NCBI GenBank assembly: GCA_015501605.1
Contig: JADNRZ010000005.1
Location: 1,922,001-1,986,000 of the forward strand
Reading direction: 5' to 3'
Origin: Panaeolus papilionaceus
Lineage: Eukaryota > Basidiomycota > Agaricomycetes > Agaricales
Length of the DNA stretch: 64,000 nt
The notes beneath the pieces were generated by a model. It saw nothing but the letters and a program-made list of their open reading frames with translations, did no database searches and was not told the origin of the DNA. Positions 57,520-64,000 of the stretch are shown here, one piece after another (positions within the stretch are counted from its first letter, which is position 1; each line of letters begins with the position of its first letter). The position numbers and the translations under genes are program-made.

Positions 57520-60500
57520 ATGTTCCAAGAGCAAATTCCACTGAATTACCCAGCATTGGAGGGCCTTCTGGAGACAAGGAGTGCGCACACACCTGCGACA
57601 GTACCACCCGGGGATAGCCTCACCAGTCAACAGGACATGCGCACCGAAGGCTGTCCTAGTGGGCAGATTACTTTCAAGTAAGTTATTACGTCGGGTCCCG
57701 TCTCCTGATAGCTCCTTTTAACAATGACTGAAACAGCCCACCTGTCAACCGAGTTATGATCAACAATCCTACGTTTTATGCATACCACTACGGTATGTTT
57801 CGTAAAGGAGTGGCGAAATCACCCACAAGTTAACCTTACTTTAAGCGCGACCTGAGGATCATGCGTCTCTGATAAGCGCCAAAAGCGTCGCTGTTCCAGA
57901 AACACCCCCAGTGGAGAAAGCTGAGGTAGCAGTGTTAGCTATTGTGGCTTCGTCTCGCTCTGATAACCGGCCCACGATTTCTCAAGCCGAAATTGAGCCA
58001 TAAACGAAGCAACACAATCTACGAAACCCAACTCATGTGCAAAGGTCGTGGCTTCCCTCTCTGGGTTCCTCAGCCAAATATGCGACTGCCTGTCGCACAA
58101 CGAGCGAAAGGTGTCTCCATAGGGGACGTCGGTATCATCACAGAATATGGGGCTTTTGACTTTCTGTTCAACATCTGCACTCCAGCGGACGACCCTGAGA
58201 AAATTAATCCAACTGATTTGCCTGACGGGTTCACGACGCTTAAGCTGAAACCTTGGGATGTAAGAGAGTTTAGGGACTTTCCTAATGGAAGTTATCTGGC
58301 GAGTCCTAGTGTTGGGAAGGCGATCAAGGGGGAAGACCGTAGGTCTGTTTATTCATCTTCATATCGATTAAACACTCGGAGTTACATTTAAATTTTCAGA
58401 ACGACAACCTTCGAGTCGTCGGCGGAGGAGAGTGCTCTCTTAGCCATGCCTGAAGGTGCGCATCACGAAGAAGTCAATGATCTCAGCAAGTTTCGTGATT
58501 ATGCCGAGAAACACGTTGAAAGTTGGTACGATTTCGTTCTCCATCGGCGTGGTCGCAAGGACACTGCAAACGGCGACATTCGTCTCGTCGTTGGCATTGA
58601 CAAGTCGACCTCATGGGGGATAGCAAGCCTTTCCGGATCCTTCAAGCTACAACTCAAGGAAAAGAAAGATTTAATGACGAATCGGGATCCACCATACACT
58701 TGGCAGCATACAGGAACATCAGGGGAGGTGAAAGCTGGTCCAGATAACTTTGACAACGAAGGTATTTCCTCGACTGCTGGAAATAAGGCCAGGAATCAGA
58801 CTTTGTTTGTGAGAACTCTGAATGTCTTGTTGGCGAAGGACTACTGGGACGTCATTCGGAAGCCAAAGGAGGTGTTTGATGAAGGTACATGCAAAACGAC
58901 ATTTAGCACTTGTTCTGTATCGGGTGCATACAGCATGACTCGGGAATTAACTCTCAAAAGGAAGCGGTCCATATCCCCTGCAACTGTACCAGACGAGATT
59001 TTGAACCGTTCGAAGCTCAATCTCACCGCCGGACGTGGGAATCGTTTCGTGCTACTTTCCGACGCACCCAGGAGAAACGAGCGGATCGACGGCACATCCT
59101 CGCGGAATGACAACCTGGTCGGTTGCTATTGTTCTATATATTGCGTTTGTGATTGACAATAGCCGCATATCTTGACCCAGGTGTGGAACAATCGTAACCC
59201 CCATTTGCCGTCATTCTCTGGCCAACAGTCCGGTGTTACTGCCACGTCTGAGGTATTGCGATCGCTCTACATCTCATAACAAATGAAATTCCTTTGATAC
59301 AAAGACATATTCTAGACACGCTTGGCTGTGGGATCGAAGAGGAGAGCGAGGTTCAAGGAGAAATCGATACGGCGGGAACCACCCAAAGATGTTTCACAAA
59401 ATCTCGCTACACCGCACTCATCCTTCGAGCGGGTAGCCCAGAACTTCAATGAATCCTCTAGTAATACGAATACGCTCAACCACGATTCCAAATCCGCTGC
59501 GTCGCACGAAATGGCAAGTACAAATCCGCTGGTTGACCCCAAGGAAGAAGGTGACAGTACTATTTATGACCATCATAGCGATTCACGTATGTGATTGACT
59601 ATTTACAATTACAGATATTGGGGGAAAACAAATCAGTGGTGCCGTAGACGCCTATACGGACGGTGTGGACTCTGAATATTCACGGCGCATTGTGGTTGGT
59701 GTCCTCATGCTCCTTTTTCTCGAAGAAAAGAAACACTGAGAACATTACCGTCCTTTTTTTAATATGTATGTGTTTAGGCTACAAAACCGACGTCTGATAC
59801 TTGGTCTCAATCGGGTCGGTTTTCTTCTGCCCTGAAGCTCGTCTCGGAGTTCAAACGGAAGCAAGAAATGCGATTTCGCATGCAAAATCATGTTGACGAA
59901 GGGGCTTGGGCCCGACCGATCGAAAATTTGTCTCGAGATGTACTAAAGTTGGTCCTATCACTGGTCAAAATATCTGGCTGAAGTGATCGCTGTAGAATTT
60001 GGCAGATCATCCGTCACTAGCCACCAATTCTTGGCTTTTAGCAGTAGTGAGCCCCTATAAAAGTTCAGATTAGAATGTTTGCTGACCGAATGTTCCAGAC
60101 CAACCTTCCCTCATCAGTGAAAATGGCCATTACACATGATTACGCATGGTCATGGATTGTGCTGGAGGAGTCACTGGCGCAAACCTACAGAATGCGACTG
60201 GTGGGTAGACATCTCATGGTGCCAAATTCAGTTTGATAATCACTAGCCATAGCCTTACCAACTCAACGCTTGGGAAGGAAACGACATTCTGAGAAGTTTG
60301 TACAACATTCGTCTTTCGCCTGGACAAATGGCTGTGTGTTTGGAACCAAAAGATCGATACCCCAATATGGTATGATTTACTGCATACGTATTTACATTTT
60401 GACAACTATAACACCTGCAGGATCCTCTTCGCGATGTACAGCTTGTAGAGAATATGGCCACCAACATGCAGCGCTACAGTGGAGTACCTCTGGACTATCT

Positions 60501-61101
60501 TTTTGACTCGATCGGCGGGCCAATGCCTTCGAGGAGCTTCAATTTCAACGAGCGTCAACATCAGATATCACAAGTTAAGGCCCAGATCATCGCTAAAGCC
60601 CTCAGCATCCCACAATCATCCACCAGTTTCGAAGTGCTGATGCCCCTTGTCTACCATCCATTACGCCCCGTCACTCTTCAGGTTCTCTTTGAAATTATAA
60701 ATGGAAAGATGACGCCACAAGAAGCATGCGACGCTAATGTTGTTGGCGCATTGCGGCATAGTTTGCGAGCGACGTCTCGCCATACCATGGACACCAAAGC
60801 ACACGAGGTGCTTCATAAACTTGCCAATGCATTGCTGAACCGTGCACGGGATTTTTCCGACAAGGATAACATCGAGGAAGCCATATGTTACTATCAGTAT
60901 TTGGCACCCGTAACACCCAGAGAAACGCCTCAATACTTGGAAATTGTGTTGGGGCTCTGCACTGCTTATCACTTTCGCCATCAGTTGCTGCGTATGAGCG
61001 AAGATTTCGAACAGTTGATCCATTTTCTCAATATTCAGAACACACTCGACTATGAAACTATTTTCAACAGTTTAAGCGACAGTATTAAGGCATGCCAATA
61101 A
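57520..61101 (+). CDS. Large uncharacterised array protein, copy 3 (short middle)
   Basis: Thirteen exons give 967 aa: 57520-57677, 57737-57792, 57846-57925, 57987-58342, 58400-59117, 59181-59252, 59316-59586, 59615-59694, 59778-59939, 59996-60046, 60099-60200, 60253-60369 and 60421-61101. The N-terminal domain (residues ~99-375) keeps the same motifs (KGRGFPLWVPQPNMRLP, GVSIGDVGIITEYGAFDF, HEEVNDLSKFRDYAEKHV, STSWGIASLS), and the last exon (226 aa) has the same length as in copy 1 (NALLNRARDFSDKDNIEEA, LGLCTAYHFRHQLLRM). The middle is about half as long and unrelated in detail (LKRKRSISPATVPDE, SKRRARFKEKSIRREPP), and the exon boundary after the N-terminal domain is gone. It is the most diverged copy. 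Function unknown; all frames are open. Confidence 0.77.
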
Positions 61102-61576
61102 GAGGTATTTATTCAAAAATTTATTTAATACATATAGAGTATGTGTACCGACATTATTTGCTACAAGATGTGCTCGTTGCCCTGTGGTGGGACTGCTTCG
61201 GAATTTTGGAATTTTACTCCATGAGACTCAAGCTCCATGAACCACTGTCGTTTAGCTCTTTGCAAGTGATGTCATGCCTACATATGTATATATCGATAAT
61301 TTGGTGCTACGCAGTTTATCTCGCTTCAATGTCTTCAAGGTTGGACACCGTCCCAGAGTTATCTATCGGCTATGATCGCTGATTTGAAGAGGCTAGATGG
61401 CGTTATTCCGGCTCTGTTGGGACTGCAGAGCATTGCCTTGAATAAGTTCAAGAGAGACATCGATAAGAATCGGAATCAAAATACAATGATTAGTTACATG
61501 ATACAGTATAGAAAGCAATACGACGTCAAATTTATAAATATAACGGAAATGGTGACCAAAACCCCAACTGACAATT
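61102..61576. other. Convergent intergenic region
   Basis: About 475 bp between the end of copy 3 (+) and the end of the condensin gene (-). A plus-strand frame at 61372-61680 is antisense to the last condensin exon and is not taken as a gene. Confidence 0.4.
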
Positions 61577-64000
61577 TCAATCGCTTTCATACATTTGTTC
61601 TTCCGCTGGGGTGGGTTCACGAGCAGGCTTCTTCGTCGTTCTCGATGCTACAAACATATCACGTTAATACAGAACATTGAAACAAAAGGGTCGTAATCTT
61701 ACTCTTCCTTTGCGCCCTCTTTTTAGCTGCGGCTTTCTTGCCTTCGGCTCGTTTCTCCAATTCTTGGTCAGCTTCTCCCTGTTGCCTATGTTCCTCGAGG
61801 ATCTATAAAACATGTGAATAGGATGTAGAAAGCTCATTCATGTGAATCAAATTACCCGTTCGAATTCGTTGAGATCTGAGTCGGGCTTGTCTTTGGATTT
61901 GTTCGCCCGCGCCTACATGAGGAATGTGAGCCTCAGTTCTGTGAATTTCAAACATATACGAACCTTAGTTAAGATCTCCTGGAAGCGTGCAAAGACCTTT
62001 GGCTCATGCAACTTGTCACGGTAGTACTGTAAACCATCGATCAATTTCTTGACAGAGCGTTCCGACTTGAATGGAAGCAATGAAAGACAGTAAGCAATGT
62101 CTCGCCATTGACGAGATTCCTCCGTGAGCCTGAAGCGCTGGCACAGCTTTTCGACAATGCTCTCGGCTTGTTTTTCCTAATTAGCCGATTATCATTAGCA
62201 GTGCAGCGAAGTGATGTGATGAAATTTAGCTTACCTTCTCGATAAACGTGAAAATATAACGCAAAGTGCTTTCGAACATTTCTTCGTCCACGGCATGGTC
62301 GCCCGTTGAGAGATGACTGATGACTAGAAAGGGGGTTAGAATTAGAGCTGCCAACGCTAACATATGTCCTGGCTTACCATCAGGAAGATTGTTGTAAATT
62401 GCATTCTCCTTCGTAGACAGCTCCTTGAAGAACAGCTTCGCCAGATCCGCAATTCGAGGATCAGGATCCTCCACGCACTTGGCCATCTCACCAAGCTGAC
62501 CCTTGACCTTGATCATACCATTCAAAATCAAATGCGTCAGCACCATGAGCGTATTCTTCTTGACCATCAGCTCGGTATCAGATAGACCCTTGTATAACTC
62601 GCTGCTGTTTTCATCAATGATGCTGCTGAATGACACAGCAACGTCTCCGAGGGCGATAACGACGTTGCTACGGATGTTGGGATCTTTGGACGTTTCAAGG
62701 ATCTTGAAGAGGAGACGGTAGTTCTTGTCGCAGAATTGTGAGCTGACGCAGAGGAATTTGCTGAACGAGATAACGGCAGCTGCCCTAAGCGTCGGGTTCT
62801 GGACTGGTTATAAATATCTTTAAAAAAAATACAAAGTTTTGAAATAAACGTACCCTGAATTTCTTTGGTGATCCAACAATGTAGACGAGCATGTCGCCGA
62901 ACATTGCCAGCAGTGACTCAGGTCCATAGAGCAGCTCTGTTTCCCGGACACCAGCAATGCGATCGCCAATCTCATCCTCAGCATTTCCAGCAACCTGGTC
63001 AAGCTCTTCCACTTCTTTCTTCTGGTTTCCATTGGCCTTCTTCTCAGCTACACAAACAAGTAGAAAAAATTGATGTCGGCATGAGACCAGAGCGACATCA
63101 TGAACAACTAACCGGCTTCCTTCTCATCCTTCTGCCTCTTCCATTCTCGCTCGATAAGTTCCAAAAACACGATCTGCTTGATCGCCACATGACCAACGAC
63201 GAACAAGAGCTGACTGAGCTCAAACGCGTCGCCAAAGTCCGTACTGTCGCCTTGAGTAGCCTGGGTAGCGTCTTGCATCGTGACATCAGCCTCAGTGAAG
63301 GTAGTATCACCAACAGCCGGATCCTCGTTCATCGCATCGTCGGCATTCTCATCGGGGTTCTCAGAAGGTGATGGGGTCTTCTTGCTGAACGCACGTTGAG
63401 TGAGCTTTTTGATGAGCTCATCACAGAATACTTCAGGGTGATCTCCAAGCGCGTAGACGGTGTTGATGGCTTGTTCGGCCATGCCAAACCACTCTTTGGT
63501 GCGCGAAGGGTGCATGATGGCTGCCTCTAGTTTACGGAAGATCGGGTTGTCCATCTCGATACGATCGGTCTTGTCGACGAGAGATCCTGGAAATTATTGA
63601 AAATAAGCTATAGTGAAAGGTTAATCAGAGGTTCAAAACATACCTTTGACTTTTTTAGCACTTCCGCCGAGACGTTGCAAGGCGACACACGTGTAGCGGG
63701 CCAACGTAGGGTCAGACTAAACATATCCGATAATTAGCGAACGCCTAGAGAGAAAAAGCAATTTATTCACCTTTCCAAGCGGGCCCAATCCAACTTTCAA
63801 CATGACCTCAACCTTGTCTTGCAAGATGCTACGTTTGGCAACAGCCAACATGCCCAAAATGAGGATAGCGCCTCTTCTCTGACTTCTTGGGAGGTTCTTG
63901 TCATTGCCTGAACGAAATCTAAATGTCTGACAACGAAAAAGTATGAGTTAATCACATACCGTATACGACCCAAAGTTTAGAGATGACGTCGTGGTGGATA
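61577..64000 (-). CDS. cnd1: Condensin complex subunit 1 (CAP-D2/Ycs4/Cnd1), C-terminal half
   Basis: Eleven exons lie in the window: 63960-64000 (continues beyond the edge), 63771-63907, 63644-63716, 63113-63586, 62854-63047, 62378-62798, 62235-62323, 61964-62176, 61856-61912, 61703-61802 and 61577-61647, about 622 codons. All phases close. HEAT-repeat sequence typical of the family is clear: DPNIRSNVVIALGDVAVSF, LSDTELMVKKNTLMVLTHL, KGQLGEMAKCVEDPDPRI, LAKLFFKELSTKENAIYN and NNLPDVISHLS. The tail is basic (KRAEGKKAAAKKRAQRK) and ends EPTPAEEQMYESD. The product is the HEAT subunit of condensin that helps compact and segregate mitotic chromosomes. The 5' part is outside the window. It is essential in studied fungi, so this end of the window is conserved ground. 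Confidence 0.95.

Noticed and set aside
61372..61680. Plus-strand frame of 102 codons
   Set aside because: It overlaps the well-supported last exon of condensin subunit 1 on the opposite strand.
1..64000. tRNA, rRNA and LTR retrotransposon signals
   Set aside because: No cloverleaf with both box A and box B, no rRNA-like block, and no long direct terminal repeat pair was seen by eye. A tRNAscan or LTR search could still find something.

Overview
The window is nuclear DNA of a fungus, almost certainly a mushroom-forming basidiomycete (Agaricomycetes, probably Agaricales). The reasons are dense short introns (mostly 49-62 bp), expanded F-box families, tandem WSC-domain secreted proteins, fused pRiA4b-ORF3-like/MYND proteins, a Zn2Cys6 regulator and a transposase family I associate with basidiomycetes. 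Housekeeping genes sit at both ends: MAM33 (p32 family) on the left and the 3' half of condensin subunit 1 on the right. The 60 kb between them is mostly lineage-specific accessory sequence. Exon models were built by hand from splice signals, reading phase and comparison between paralogues inside the window. No database search was possible.

Left part, 1-12 kb: MAM33 (-), an F-box/LRR-like gene (+), a decayed paralogue of it, a second F-box gene (-), then two tandem 511-aa F-box twins (-) with the same exon phases. Middle-left, 12-26 kb: a tandem array of double-WSC secreted proteins on + (one frameshifted copy, two intact copies, one truncated copy with a stop) is flanked by two pRiA4b-like/MYND paralogues in opposite orientation with 15 exons each. 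From 26 to 33 kb: another F-box gene (-), a 345-aa F-box-like gene (+) and a proline-rich Zn2Cys6 regulator (-).

Right part, 33.7-61.1 kb: a tandem array of very large many-exon genes of a family I cannot name (1348, 1303 and 967 aa, plus a C-terminal pseudogene fragment). Each has a conserved ~280-aa N-terminal domain, a variable low-complexity middle and a conserved ~315-aa C-terminal region with a TPR-like stretch. The array is interrupted at 44.9-55.8 kb by nested transposons. A hAT-like element (8-bp target duplication) contains a 1.7-kb element with 269-bp inverted repeats, a 2.8-kb element that itself carries a TA-flanked element, and a 3.6-kb transposase element with a 7-bp target duplication and a broken transposase. 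A further inverted-repeat element abuts the truncated array member.

Functionally, only the end genes have clear roles (mitochondrial matrix protein; chromosome condensation). The rest looks like gene families under duplication and decay: F-box adaptors, secreted WSC proteins, MYND proteins and the unnamed large family. I see no metabolic cluster, no CRISPR array and no rRNA or tRNA gene I could support.
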